From assembly GCF_002973595.1 (NCBI RefSeq), contig NZ_PVEO01000001.1:434001-498000 (forward strand): 64,000 nt of DNA, in the 5' to 3' direction. Source of the stretch: Jejuia pallidilutea. Lineage in GTDB: Bacteria; Bacteroidota; Bacteroidia; Flavobacteriales; Flavobacteriaceae. The position numbers and the translations under genes are program-made. This document shows positions 37,715 through 46,691 of this stretch, piece by piece (the stretch's first letter is position 1; the number at the start of each line of letters is the position of its first letter). A model generated the notes under the pieces. It did not search any database and was not told the DNA's origin. It saw nothing but the letters and a program-made list of their open reading frames with translations.

Positions 37715-38983
37715 TTAAAAAGTGAACCGGATAATATATGCTTGCCTACTACCACTATGGGCCGAATTGAATCCGATAATATCCCCATTTGGGCTCCAAC
37801 GGCAATGAATGTCACAGCGCCACGGTCCTTTGAACTCCTCGGGTTCAGGAAACTTACCCAGTGGTAAAACCGCTTGGGTCTTCATATCCATTAAGTAAAT
37901 TTTTTGCTCGTGCAGGGCATTTCCTCGAGGATAGGTATCGGTTATCATCCATTTTTGGTCTGGAGAAAAGGTACCGTGGCCATCATAATCTAAAAGTCCG
38001 TTTCCTAAACGTTTGTAATCCTGTTTACCAACGGTAAACATAACATGGGAATCTTGCTTAGCTTCGTATTTGCTGGTAATCATCAATTCATCATCATTCA
38101 ACCAATCAAAATGGGAGCCGCCCCAACCATCGGGAAAACACCGTTGTAACCCACTACCGTCGCGGTTCACTGTAAATGCAGTGGTATTACGTCTGGGCCT
38201 TGCACGAGCCAGCCAAAAGATTTTACTGCCATCGCGACTAAAAAGGGTATGGTTGAAATATTCATTTCCATCCTCGGGGATTTCCGGTACTTGATCTTTC
38301 ACATCTGCGATGGACACGATCAATTTCGCCTTACCGGTTTCCAAATCCACTAGGAAAATCCCATCATCTTCTGGAAAACGTACTTCTGACTGAACTTCTT
38401 GGCCTTCTCCTCCGTAACCGTAACCGGGCCGGGTAAGACGTAATCGGGAAAAGTTTATACTTACAGCCTCTTTACCATTGGGCGATACGGCACTGATGGG
38501 ATAAGGAATTGTTTTAATTTCCCTTTTGGTATGAACGTTCATAATAATGGACACAAATTTCCCCTTCCTTAAGTCGTTATAAATAATCAGTGAATCCGGG
38601 GAAGAACCCAACCAATGGGCCATACATCCCTGTTGAAAATTCCAAGCACGCGTAGTGGTTAGCGGAATAAATTCCTGGGTATCCAAGTCGACCAGGCCCA
38701 GTGTGGCTGGTTCATCTTCGGTTGGTAAAGTATGCTTAATGTCCGTTTCCAATACCGTAGCATATTTTTGATTTGCACTGAAGGAATTGATACCATAATA
38801 ACTGGCGTACAAATGTTCCTTGCCATTGTCCACTAATTGAATAGGCTCCGAAACTTCTGGAAAATGTACAGTGTTCCCAGCATTGTTTTCGATTTTCTCC
38901 ACTTCTTGATCCTCTTTCGGATTTTTTCCGCAGGAAATACAAATAAGGAACAATAGCGTGAGATAATTAAATATATTCTTCAT
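37715..38983 (-). CDS. Beta-propeller lipoprotein, oligogalacturonate-lyase-like
   Basis: A 422-residue protein with an SPII signal and lipobox C-I-S-C (about 15-18). The body shows propeller-blade repeats such as F-S-R-D-G-S-K-I-F-W-L, F-D-W-L-N-D-D-E-L-M-I-T and W-S-P-N-G-D-I-I-G-F-N-S, and ends H-S-G-S-R-Q-A-Y-I-I. The pattern recalls the seven-bladed PL22 oligogalacturonate lyases and other propeller lyases (PL24/PL25 ulvan lyases), but similarity is distant and lyase activity is an inference. Its ATG overlaps the stop of an upstream gene fragment. It is more GC-rich than the genes on either side, as is the broken sulfatase downstream. Confidence 0.6.
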   Translation of the reverse strand: MKNIFNYLTLLFLICISCGKNPKEDQEVEKIENNAGNTVHFPEVSEPIQLVDNGKEHLYASYYGINSFSANQKYATVLETDIKHTLPTEDEPATLGLVDLDTQEFIPLTTTRAWNFQQGCMAHWLGSSPDSLIIYNDLRKGKFVSIIMNVHTKREIKTIPYPISAVSPNGKEAVSINFSRLRLTRPGYGYGGEGQEVQSEVRFPEDDGIFLVDLETGKAKLIVSIADVKDQVPEIPEDGNEYFNHTLFSRDGSKIFWLARARPRRNTTAFTVNRDGSGLQRCFPDGWGGSHFDWLNDDELMITSKYEAKQDSHVMFTVGKQDYKRLGNGLLDYDGHGTFSPDQKWMITDTYPRGNALHEQKIYLMDMKTQAVLPLGKFPEPEEFKGPWRCDIHCRWSPNGDIIGFNSAHSGSRQAYIIRFTF

Positions 38984-39120
38984 TTTATAGTTGTTTTATT
39001 TGATGGTTTAGGGTAGTCCTTCATAAGAAATGGATATATAATTTTCTTACCGGACTTGTCCAGCCCGAATTTCTTTCTGGCCACCGCAGGATTATTCTTA
39101 AAGTGATGTTCCGAATCCAC
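38980..39120 (-). pseudogene. 3' remnant of an unidentified gene; rest of the gap is empty
   Basis: A 46-codon frame (from GTG at 39118-39120, or directly after an in-frame TAG at 39124) encodes a protein-like tail containing F-K-N-N-P-A-V-A-R-K-K-F-G-L-D and I-I-Y-P-F-L-M-K-D-Y-P-K-P. Its TGA overlaps the ATG of the propeller gene (ATGA), the normal coupling of adjacent operon genes. No matching upstream part is present, so it looks like the end of a deleted gene. The family is not recognised. The remaining 39121-39378 holds only short frames (one of 28 codons at about 39135-39220) and nothing else I can name. Confidence 0.5.
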
Positions 39121-39378
39121 ACCCTATTCACGATTGAAAATAATTTAAGATACTTAGTGCTACTAAAATTCCTTGTCCCTCTGCCCTTATTATCTTTAAA
39201 ACCTTTCTTTTCATATTTTAGGACGTTAAAATTCCATATAAGTTAATTATTATATTCGAGCTATGTTCGCTTAATAACAACGCATCGAAGTAGTTAAAGA
39301 TACTCCTTTACGCTCCTACAAGCTACCGTTAATCATTCAAAAAACAGCACTATTTTGTGGAAGTTTCAGACGCTTTGT

Positions 39379-41376
39379 TTATTCCCAAATTAAAACCATG
39401 GTCTCTTCTGGGTTGATTTCAACGCTATCCGATTTCAAAATACCATTTTTATTACTGAAAATAATTTTAGGCTTTAGATTTTCATTGCCTGTTCTAATAG
39501 CCAAAGCCTGTTTTTCTTTGTTTTTATTAATGATAACAGTTACATATTGCTTGCCTTTCTTAAGCGTCTTCATTAGCACATCACTGTGATGCCCTTCAAA
39601 TCTAAAATCCTTAGTAACATCACAAATATCCATAAGTAATGCTGAAAGCGGCTTACTGGTTTGGTTTCTGGCATAAGTTCCCAATAAGGTTGGAAGCCAA
39701 ATGACCGTTCCTTTTTTATAATTTGAACGGATTGCCAAAACTTCATCTTGGTCTTTAGACAATATCGTGCTTTCCTTCTCTGGAGTGATTAAGCCTTTCC
39801 ATTTTTCTCCCGATAATTTATGACTGAAAACGTTGAATGTTTTGGGTTCATCTAAATACTTAAATTCTGAAATTTCTCCACCATATAAATCTTTGAATGG
39901 AAAGCCAGACAGCATGGTATTGTGAAGATTTTCATCATAAAAAGCAGTCAGGCCTCCTATGATTAAAGTCCCCCCATTTTCTACATAATTCTTTAAAAGT
40001 GATGCGTAACGAGTTGGTATAGAAATTTGGTTTGCCAAAATAACAGTGGTTCCTGCATAATCTGATTTTGTAAAATCAAATTCTTCAAACGCTTTAATAT
40101 TTGGAGAAATACCCATTTCGGAAAATGCTTGAAAATATCCTAATAAGTCTTTCATTTCTGTTTTTCTGCCATCATCAACTGCTGGCAAACCTTCAGTTAG
40201 AACATTCTCAGCCCATATAGATTCCCTTACATACAGCAAATTGACACCTGTTTCTGCTTTTCTGATATTTTGAAATGTATCTGCATTCCTATCTATACAC
40301 TTACTTACTTCTTTAATAGCAAATACTCTATCTGTTGGTTTATTCTGAAAATCAATCAATGCCCATTCTCCTGCTTCTATACCCGAGGCTCTTGCGTTGA
40401 GCGACCAAAAAATACTTCCTACACCTTCTGTACCTATTACCGTCCAGAGCCACTGTGTTATTTCCTCTTCCGTTGGACACATAGGATTATAAGCACTAAA
40501 CGTATTGTTGCCCCCCTGTAACTCGGTCATTATCCATGGTAAATCACCTGAACCTGAAAGGATAATCTCGCTATTAGCCGACATAGCCAAAGCATACTCA
40601 TCTCTAGAAAACTGACCGAAATGCCAACTGGCGTGTGCAGAGCCTCCTAAACTTGTTAAAAAAGTTCTCCAATATGGAAAATCGTATTCTTGTGCATTTG
40701 AAAAAATAGCATGGTTATTAACATGTAGTGCCACATTTTTATCTGTTTTCCTGACTTCTTTTGCTATCCAATTGAGCATCCACGAAGTCATATAACGCTT
40801 AAAACGATAGTCTTGCAAATCGGCTAAAACGGGATAGCCATTAGGCAAATATTCCTTTTGAGGGTTATCTTTATTCCATTGGGTTCGCATTTGTCGTGAA
40901 AAATCATTGTCTTTTAATCCGCCACCAGGCTCATTAATCAATACCCAAGCATAAAGCGATTTAAATTGGCCAAAATGTGATACCATCTTTTGAATGTAAA
41001 CACTAAACTGCTCTAATTGCTTTTGGTCTTTCGGGAATTTCCAGCCTCCTATGTCTGTTTTTTCTGTTAATGGAAAAAAAGTAGCGTATACTTTTACTTC
41101 ATATTTCTCTGCCAATTTAAATGCCCTATCAAACAAACTAAAATCCCAACTTCCGTCTGGCTTATGCATATAAGATTCAAACATACGGATTCTACAAATC
41201 TTCATGCCGTTTTCTTTTAAAACCCTGAACCATTCCTCGGTTTCTTGTTCGGTTTGCCCTGGTTCGATGAACACTTGAGCTCCAAATTGATGTAAATTAT
41301 TTTCTTGAGCTTCTGATTTTAAAATGATTAAAAAACAGCTTAGTAACAATAAGAATGTTAAATTATTTTTATTCAT
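39379..41376 (-). CDS. Exported GH42-like beta-galactosidase-type glycosidase
   Basis: A 665-residue protein with an SPI signal (about 1-23). A TIM barrel (about 25-390) carries the acid/base E149 in W-V-L-I-N-E-P-G-G and nucleophile E285 in W-I-M-T-E-L-Q-G-G-N-N. It is followed by a Rossmann-like trimerisation domain (about 395-590, N-G-G-T-L-I-I-G-G-L) and a small beta domain, the GH42 layout. GH42 enzymes act on beta-galactosides, but this divergent exported member could cleave another beta-glycoside. It is the third gene of the minus-strand run that starts with the GH94-like gene. Confidence 0.75.
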   Translation of the reverse strand: MNKNNLTFLLLLSCFLIILKSEAQENNLHQFGAQVFIEPGQTEQETEEWFRVLKENGMKICRIRMFESYMHKPDGSWDFSLFDRAFKLAEKYEVKVYATFFPLTEKTDIGGWKFPKDQKQLEQFSVYIQKMVSHFGQFKSLYAWVLINEPGGGLKDNDFSRQMRTQWNKDNPQKEYLPNGYPVLADLQDYRFKRYMTSWMLNWIAKEVRKTDKNVALHVNNHAIFSNAQEYDFPYWRTFLTSLGGSAHASWHFGQFSRDEYALAMSANSEIILSGSGDLPWIMTELQGGNNTFSAYNPMCPTEEEITQWLWTVIGTEGVGSIFWSLNARASGIEAGEWALIDFQNKPTDRVFAIKEVSKCIDRNADTFQNIRKAETGVNLLYVRESIWAENVLTEGLPAVDDGRKTEMKDLLGYFQAFSEMGISPNIKAFEEFDFTKSDYAGTTVILANQISIPTRYASLLKNYVENGGTLIIGGLTAFYDENLHNTMLSGFPFKDLYGGEISEFKYLDEPKTFNVFSHKLSGEKWKGLITPEKESTILSKDQDEVLAIRSNYKKGTVIWLPTLLGTYARNQTSKPLSALLMDICDVTKDFRFEGHHSDVLMKTLKKGKQYVTVIINKNKEKQALAIRTGNENLKPKIIFSNKNGILKSDSVEINPEETMVLIWE

Positions 41377-41453
41377 AATTCTAATAAATTATAGCTTTTA
41401 CTTAACGCCTGCGTGTTAAATTTTTTAGTTGATATAAATTTCAATTTTAGTGT

Positions 41454-43226
41454 TTACGGAATGCGCTCAAAGAGCAACAACCTAAAATCCATGATACTTT
41501 TTCCTGCCATTTCTAAAGCTTTTAAAGCTAATTCACCTGTACCCTCTTGTAGTGTTATGTTCCCAATATCTACCTGCTTCCAATCCTTAACATAGGATTC
41601 AATCCTAGGAACCAAATCTTTTTCCATTCCTATTAATGGTGGGTCATGAGACTCTTTTATATTAAAGGTCAACTTGTTTTCCAAAAAAGACAATTGAAGC
41701 AAAGAACCTTCGTCCCCTTTGGGACAAGTGTAAAATAATTTCACTTTAAAACGTCCTGTTTCAGGTACTTTTACTTGCCATGTTATGCTATCTTTAAGGC
41801 TAACCCAATTTGTAAAAAACGAACAATTAGGCCACCTATTAGAACGTTTTATGTTACCGTGGGCATTCCCATCACGAGCCGGAATTTGTGTAAATTTCAT
41901 ATCAGGATGCCCTACAAAAAATGGCCTTTCATCTATTTCTGGCAATTCTTCATTTATTGTTTTTTTGAATGCCAAAGCCTTATTTTTTAAACGATTTTTT
42001 ATTTCAGGAACATCTAGACTAATATCGTTTTGTTGTGCTCTATCGTTTTCAATATCATACAATTTATCATCGTAAGACAAACGGTATTTTTGTGTTCTAA
42101 TGCTTATTTGGTCTTTCCATGCATTTAAAAGGAACCTGTCCTTAAATTTTACTGAGTTACCCAATAATGTGTTTTTAAAACTTATTCCATCTAATGGTTT
42201 GTTTGTTTTATAGTCTATACCACATAATTCGCTTAAAGTGGGCAATAAATCGATAGCAGAAACCAAACGTTCTATTTTTGTACCTGCTTTAATTTTTTTA
42301 GGCCATTTCATTACTAATGGTGACCTCACACCTCCCTCTTCGGTAGAGCCTTTTCTTTTTTTCATATTGCCGTTCCATCGAGCTTTTGCAGGGCCATTAT
42401 CACTAAAAAACAAAACAATGGTATTCGCTTCAAGATTTAACTGTTTTAGCTTATTGATAACACGCCCAACATTATCATCAATGTTTTCACACATGGCCAG
42501 TGCTGCTCTTGTTTCTGTTAAATTCTCATCATCGGTATTGGCAAGCATGGTAATCTCTTTGTTTTTAAAATGTGTCCAATTTTCTTCAGGTGCCTGCAAT
42601 GGCGTATGTGGTGTGTTATATGGTAAATATAGTAGAAATGGTTTGTTTTTATTATTTTCAATAAATTCCAAACCATGGTTGGTAAAATCATCAATAATAA
42701 ACCCTTTACCATCTACGATTTCTCCATTATGTTCTAACATTGGCGAAAAGTAGTTTCCCCAATGCCCTGAGCAAAACCCATAAAAATCATCAAAACCTCT
42801 AGCATTAGGATGATAGGGATACTGCATGCCATTATGCCATTTTCCGTAAGCCGCTGTTTCATATCCTGCTTTTTTAAACACCTCTGCAATGGTTGTTTCA
42901 TCTATGTCCATACGTTCTGCACCACCTCCGGTACCGTAAACACCACTTCTAAAACTATAGCGCCCAGTTAAAAGCTCAGCTCTTGTTGGCGAACAAACAG
43001 CAGCAACATAAAAATTATTAAAAATAGCACCTGCATTAGCTATTCCATCAATATGAGGTGTTTCTATATTTTTATTACCGTTGATGCTTAAATCTCCCCA
43101 GGCTTGGTCATCAGAAAGTATAATTACAACATTGGGTTGGGGTGGTTTTTCTGCTTCTTTTTCTTTACAAGCGTGTAAAAAACAAGAAACTATAGACAAA
43201 AAAAATAAAATCTTAAACTTATCCAT
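41454..43226 (-). CDS. S1-family sulfatase lipoprotein with extra C-terminal domain
   Basis: A 590-residue type I sulfatase with an SPII signal (L-H-A-C, Cys20). The formylglycine site is C78 in V-C-S-P-T-R-A-E, followed by L-L-T-G-R. The metal-binding start is I-I-L-S-D-D-Q-A-W-G-D, and F-F-S-D-N-G-P is at about 275. After the sulfatase core a further 130 residues form a beta-rich domain with W-Q-V-K-V-P-E-T-G-R-F-K-V, like the carbohydrate-binding-type domains seen at the ends of some sulfatases. It removes sulfate esters from glycan in the periplasm, and its cysteine must be matured by a formylglycine-generating enzyme not in the window. It lies 7 bases after the GH94-like gene. Confidence 0.88.
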   Translation of the reverse strand: MDKFKILFFLSIVSCFLHACKEKEAEKPPQPNVVIILSDDQAWGDLSINGNKNIETPHIDGIANAGAIFNNFYVAAVCSPTRAELLTGRYSFRSGVYGTGGGAERMDIDETTIAEVFKKAGYETAAYGKWHNGMQYPYHPNARGFDDFYGFCSGHWGNYFSPMLEHNGEIVDGKGFIIDDFTNHGLEFIENNKNKPFLLYLPYNTPHTPLQAPEENWTHFKNKEITMLANTDDENLTETRAALAMCENIDDNVGRVINKLKQLNLEANTIVLFFSDNGPAKARWNGNMKKRKGSTEEGGVRSPLVMKWPKKIKAGTKIERLVSAIDLLPTLSELCGIDYKTNKPLDGISFKNTLLGNSVKFKDRFLLNAWKDQISIRTQKYRLSYDDKLYDIENDRAQQNDISLDVPEIKNRLKNKALAFKKTINEELPEIDERPFFVGHPDMKFTQIPARDGNAHGNIKRSNRWPNCSFFTNWVSLKDSITWQVKVPETGRFKVKLFYTCPKGDEGSLLQLSFLENKLTFNIKESHDPPLIGMEKDLVPRIESYVKDWKQVDIGNITLQEGTGELALKALEMAGKSIMDFRLLLFERIP

Positions 43227-43233
43227 AACAAAT

Positions 43234-45390
43234 TCACTTCTTTTTATTTATTTCAATCTGCCGCATTCCAAATGCTTGCCAAGCAATGATGGGATTCATG
43301 GGTACGGGTATCATTCTATCAAACATTTCAATTTGAGTCCAACCTTCTCTTTCATTTGCAAAATGTGAAGAGTAACAATCTGGCCCATTAAAAATACCAA
43401 AAGGAACTTGAGGGTATAATTTTGTATGATTTGAAAGCGTACTTTTTTCCCACTCTTGCAAAGCTACTTTTGTTAAGCCTTCTTCTGCTAATGCCCATAT
43501 CAACCAAGCCCCTGTTTGAGGCCATATGCCTGCATTTTCACCTTCACCCGCTGGAATGGGCGACCATGATATGTTTTCAGGTGAAGGACTACTATAAGGT
43601 TTGCTCATTAATGTCATACCTATTGGTGTTGAACATAACTTAACAGCATTCATCAAACTTTTTTTGCGTTGTTCCTCTGTACCACATTGTCCTAAAACGG
43701 CCCATGATTGTGCATTTAAGAACAATCGGTCGTTAGAAGTTCCTATGGGGTTTCCTTCATCATCATAAGCTCTAACAAACCATTCTCTATCAAAAGAAGC
43801 TGCAACCGCTTTTTGAAGCGTTTTTAAATAGTTTTTTAATTCTGTTGCAATTGGGTCTTGACGTGCTTCGGCCAATTGATGCATCTTGATTAATGCTCTG
43901 CACATCATTCCTGTATTCATAAGCGATTGTCCATTCCCTGCGCTTCCTGTTCTTGAAAGATAGTCGTTCCAATCGCCATGTAACATTTTTATCAAGCCAT
44001 TTTTCCCCGTTCCAATATCATTTTTAATAAATTTATAAGCGTTTACCATATGCTCCCACATGGAACCTGTTTTTCCTTGGGTTCGGTAAGGTACTTTTTC
44101 GTCAAAATAATCTAAATCTTTGGTTGCTGAAAAATATTCACCGCAAGTTATCAAAAACCAAATTTCGGTATCGGACTCATCTGGAAATTTTTTATCCAAT
44201 CGTTGTGATTCCGGCTCTAATGCCAAAGGGTAAAAATCATGAGAACGTTTTAAATCGCCGCTAACCAATTGGGTTTTTGCCATCCATTTCAACGAACTTT
44301 TGGTCAATTCCGGTGTGAAATATGACATTACGATACCTGTTTCGGCCACTTCCCGCATAGAAAACCCATTATCAGGATTTGCAGGGTCTCTTCCTAAACC
44401 GTATCCTCCCAAATGAATAAAATGTTCTTGTAAAGATGTGTCGTAAAAACACATACTCAATAATTGGGAATAGGTCCAAATATTTTCCCTATCCATCCAA
44501 TTACCCTGAGCTATGGTTTTTAATGGTTTTAAAACATCAACCCATGATGTATTTGATGAATCTTTTTCAAAAGCTATTAATGCCTTTTGATAAGCCTCAT
44601 AATCTTCGTTGATACCAAATTTAAAATCCGCTACTTCCTTTTGATTAGAAGTTAAGTAAATATTTTTTTTCAAACGAATGGAACTGCTGGAAAAATCTCC
44701 AATATAGCTTTGATTCCCTACTAATGCGATACTTTTAAAATTGTTGTCTATATGATTTATTTCTGCCCTGCCTTTGTCAAGTTTTTTAGAACTGTTTTTA
44801 ATTATTTCTCGCCATTCTTTTACGTTGTTGTAAGTAGGTTTTATCCAAATATCGCTATTAACTGAAAACTCGGCTTTTAATGGTTTATCCATCATATTTT
44901 CCAGTCTTACTCTTGCTAAAAAACCTTTAGAATAATCAAAAGGAGTGCATATTCGATAGGTTATTTTCAGTTTGATATTTTCTCTGTGTAATTCTCCTGA
45001 AAACTCGGTATATCCTACCCCATATTTAACTGATTTTTCGGCATCTAATTCTGAAATAATCAATGAAATCAGTTCGCCATCTACTTGTATCATTGGATAA
45101 AAACCACCACGTGTAAAAAATTTAGCGGGACTTATATTAGTAACACCATATTCTGTAGAATACACATTGACATCGCCCCATTGATTTGTTAATATAATGT
45201 TGGAACCTGTACCTTGAAAATGAGAAAACGGATACCATGGATTTTGTTCTTTATGAAAATTCAGCATAAAGTATGGAAGCTCTTGGCTGTCATATTTCCA
45301 TGTTCCAAAATGAGAATCATTATTAGATATTTGACTATTTAAATTCCATATAATCAAAGAAATCAAAAGAGTACAAATGGATTTTTTCAT
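43234..45390 (-). CDS. Exported GH94-like (alpha/alpha)6-barrel glycosidase or phosphorylase
   Basis: A 718-residue protein with an SPI signal (about 1-20). An N-terminal beta-sandwich (about 25-270) is followed by an (alpha/alpha)6 barrel containing the GH94 landmarks H-G-D-W-N-D (about 475-480, with the catalytic-type Asp), D-D-E-G-N-P-I-G, N-A-Q-S-W-A-V-L-G-Q and G-E-N-A-G-I-W-P-Q-T. Known GH94 members are mostly cytosolic phosphorylases; a signal peptide suggests a hydrolase or an unusual periplasmic phosphorylase. It is the first gene of the minus-strand sulfatase run and is divergent from the aldo/keto reductase operon. The family call is moderately sure; the activity is unknown. Confidence 0.68.
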   Translation of the reverse strand: MKKSICTLLISLIIWNLNSQISNNDSHFGTWKYDSQELPYFMLNFHKEQNPWYPFSHFQGTGSNIILTNQWGDVNVYSTEYGVTNISPAKFFTRGGFYPMIQVDGELISLIISELDAEKSVKYGVGYTEFSGELHRENIKLKITYRICTPFDYSKGFLARVRLENMMDKPLKAEFSVNSDIWIKPTYNNVKEWREIIKNSSKKLDKGRAEINHIDNNFKSIALVGNQSYIGDFSSSSIRLKKNIYLTSNQKEVADFKFGINEDYEAYQKALIAFEKDSSNTSWVDVLKPLKTIAQGNWMDRENIWTYSQLLSMCFYDTSLQEHFIHLGGYGLGRDPANPDNGFSMREVAETGIVMSYFTPELTKSSLKWMAKTQLVSGDLKRSHDFYPLALEPESQRLDKKFPDESDTEIWFLITCGEYFSATKDLDYFDEKVPYRTQGKTGSMWEHMVNAYKFIKNDIGTGKNGLIKMLHGDWNDYLSRTGSAGNGQSLMNTGMMCRALIKMHQLAEARQDPIATELKNYLKTLQKAVAASFDREWFVRAYDDEGNPIGTSNDRLFLNAQSWAVLGQCGTEEQRKKSLMNAVKLCSTPIGMTLMSKPYSSPSPENISWSPIPAGEGENAGIWPQTGAWLIWALAEEGLTKVALQEWEKSTLSNHTKLYPQVPFGIFNGPDCYSSHFANEREGWTQIEMFDRMIPVPMNPIIAWQAFGMRQIEINKKK

Positions 45391-45755
45391 GCCAATATAA
45401 TTAAGGTTGCAAAAGCATTGATAAACTGATATAAGAATTTCAAAGGCTAAGAATACAAAAATCCTGTCAATCCATAATAATCTGGTTAAAATAGGCTTAG
45501 CTTTTAAAAAGAAAGCGTTATTTTAAGTTCATTCATATGAACAATTTGAATATTTTTAGGGAAATGTGCCTAGAAAAGACGAGTATGATTACCCATAATA
45601 AAGCATCAAAATAAATTAAAATTCACTATAAATCTTCAATTACATGCCCTTTAGTGGCTTGAAGTCAAAAAAGACCTATTAAACAACAAAATAATGGGAG
45701 TTTTAATTTAATAGATTGCATTTATTTGTAAGACAATTATTTTTAATAGGAATTC
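45391..45755. promoter_or_regulatory. Divergent promoter region
   Basis: This 365-bp AT-rich gap lies between two divergent operons. It contains AGACCTATT (45672-45680) and ATGGGAGTT (45694-45702); both short words also occur in the other divergent region at 19893-19900 and 20064-20072. An AGGAAT sequence lies just before the plus-strand ATG at 45756. No gene is visible inside. Confidence 0.4.
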
Positions 45756-46691
45756 ATGTATTCCAAACTACTAATTTTAATGAAACCAACATATAATAAC
45801 ACCCCTAACAGAAACTTGGTTTTAGGAACCGTGAGTTTAGGTGGGGCTTGGGGGAAAATTGACGAGGAAGAATCCATAGACACTATACTTTACGGTTTAA
45901 AAAATGGTATTTCTCGAATAGACACGGCTCCTGCCTATGCCAATGCCGAAAAAATTGTGGGCAAAGCACTTAGAAAACTATCAAATAAAAATGTATTTGT
46001 AAGCACCAAAGTGGGCAAACTTCAAGGCATGGCCGATGAAAGTGATTTAACCAATTACAATTTGAAGGTTATGGAAGACAGTGTCCATAACAGCATGGAA
46101 GCTTTAGGTCAAAAACAACTTGATTTACTGTTTCTCCATGAACCAGAAAATGTGCCTCCCCAACAAATCCAAGAAGTAGTACGTTTTCTTAATGAACTAA
46201 AAAAACAAGGAAAAGCAAAACAAATAGGGTTCGGAGGCATGCCAACAAAAGCTTATTGGTCTTATTTAGAAAAAGGTGTTTTTGATGTAGCCATGGGCTA
46301 TAATAATTTGGATGCATGCTCTTTTACAGGGCTTGAAACAGACATTCCTTTATGCAAAAAAAACAATATGCTGATTTATCAAGCCAGTGTTTTGCATATG
46401 GGACTTTTAGGAAATAGATTCTCCAAATATTATGAAGATACGCCAGAATGGATTTCTAAACAAGCTTTAGACAATGCTGCAAAAGTATTGCAAATTTCTA
46501 AGAGAGAAAACATACCGTTACCCACATTGGCACACCGTTTTGTTTTGGGAGTCAAAGAAATTGATTGGATTGTTTTAGGTGCTCGTAATTTAACCCAACT
46601 CAAAGATACCCTAAACGATATAGCCCAAGGTCCTTTAAGCAAGAAGATTTTTACTGACATAATAAATAGTCATTATGCATCAATACAATAA
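45756..46691 (+). CDS. Aldo/keto reductase, likely L-fucose/L-rhamnose 1-dehydrogenase
   Basis: A 311-residue cytosolic TIM-barrel oxidoreductase. It has the AKR pattern L-G-T-V-S-L-G-G near the N-terminus, catalytic D-T-A-P-A-Y-A-N-A-E (Asp and Tyr, about 60-69), S-T-K-V-G-K (Lys, about 87-92) and L-F-L-H-E-P (His, about 126-131). In non-phosphorylating deoxyhexose pathways, AKR-type L-fucose dehydrogenases make the lactone that the 33925 lactonase opens. An ATG at 45780 is an alternative start. It overlaps the next gene by 17 bases. Confidence 0.78.
   Translation: MYSKLLILMKPTYNNTPNRNLVLGTVSLGGAWGKIDEEESIDTILYGLKNGISRIDTAPAYANAEKIVGKALRKLSNKNVFVSTKVGKLQGMADESDLTNYNLKVMEDSVHNSMEALGQKQLDLLFLHEPENVPPQQIQEVVRFLNELKKQGKAKQIGFGGMPTKAYWSYLEKGVFDVAMGYNNLDACSFTGLETDIPLCKKNNMLIYQASVLHMGLLGNRFSKYYEDTPEWISKQALDNAAKVLQISKRENIPLPTLAHRFVLGVKEIDWIVLGARNLTQLKDTLNDIAQGPLSKKIFTDIINSHYASIQ

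Noticed and set aside
38995-39378. A full protein-coding gene in the gap before the GH42-like gene
   Set aside because: All frames are broken by stops; only the 46-codon tail at 38980-39120 looks protein-like.
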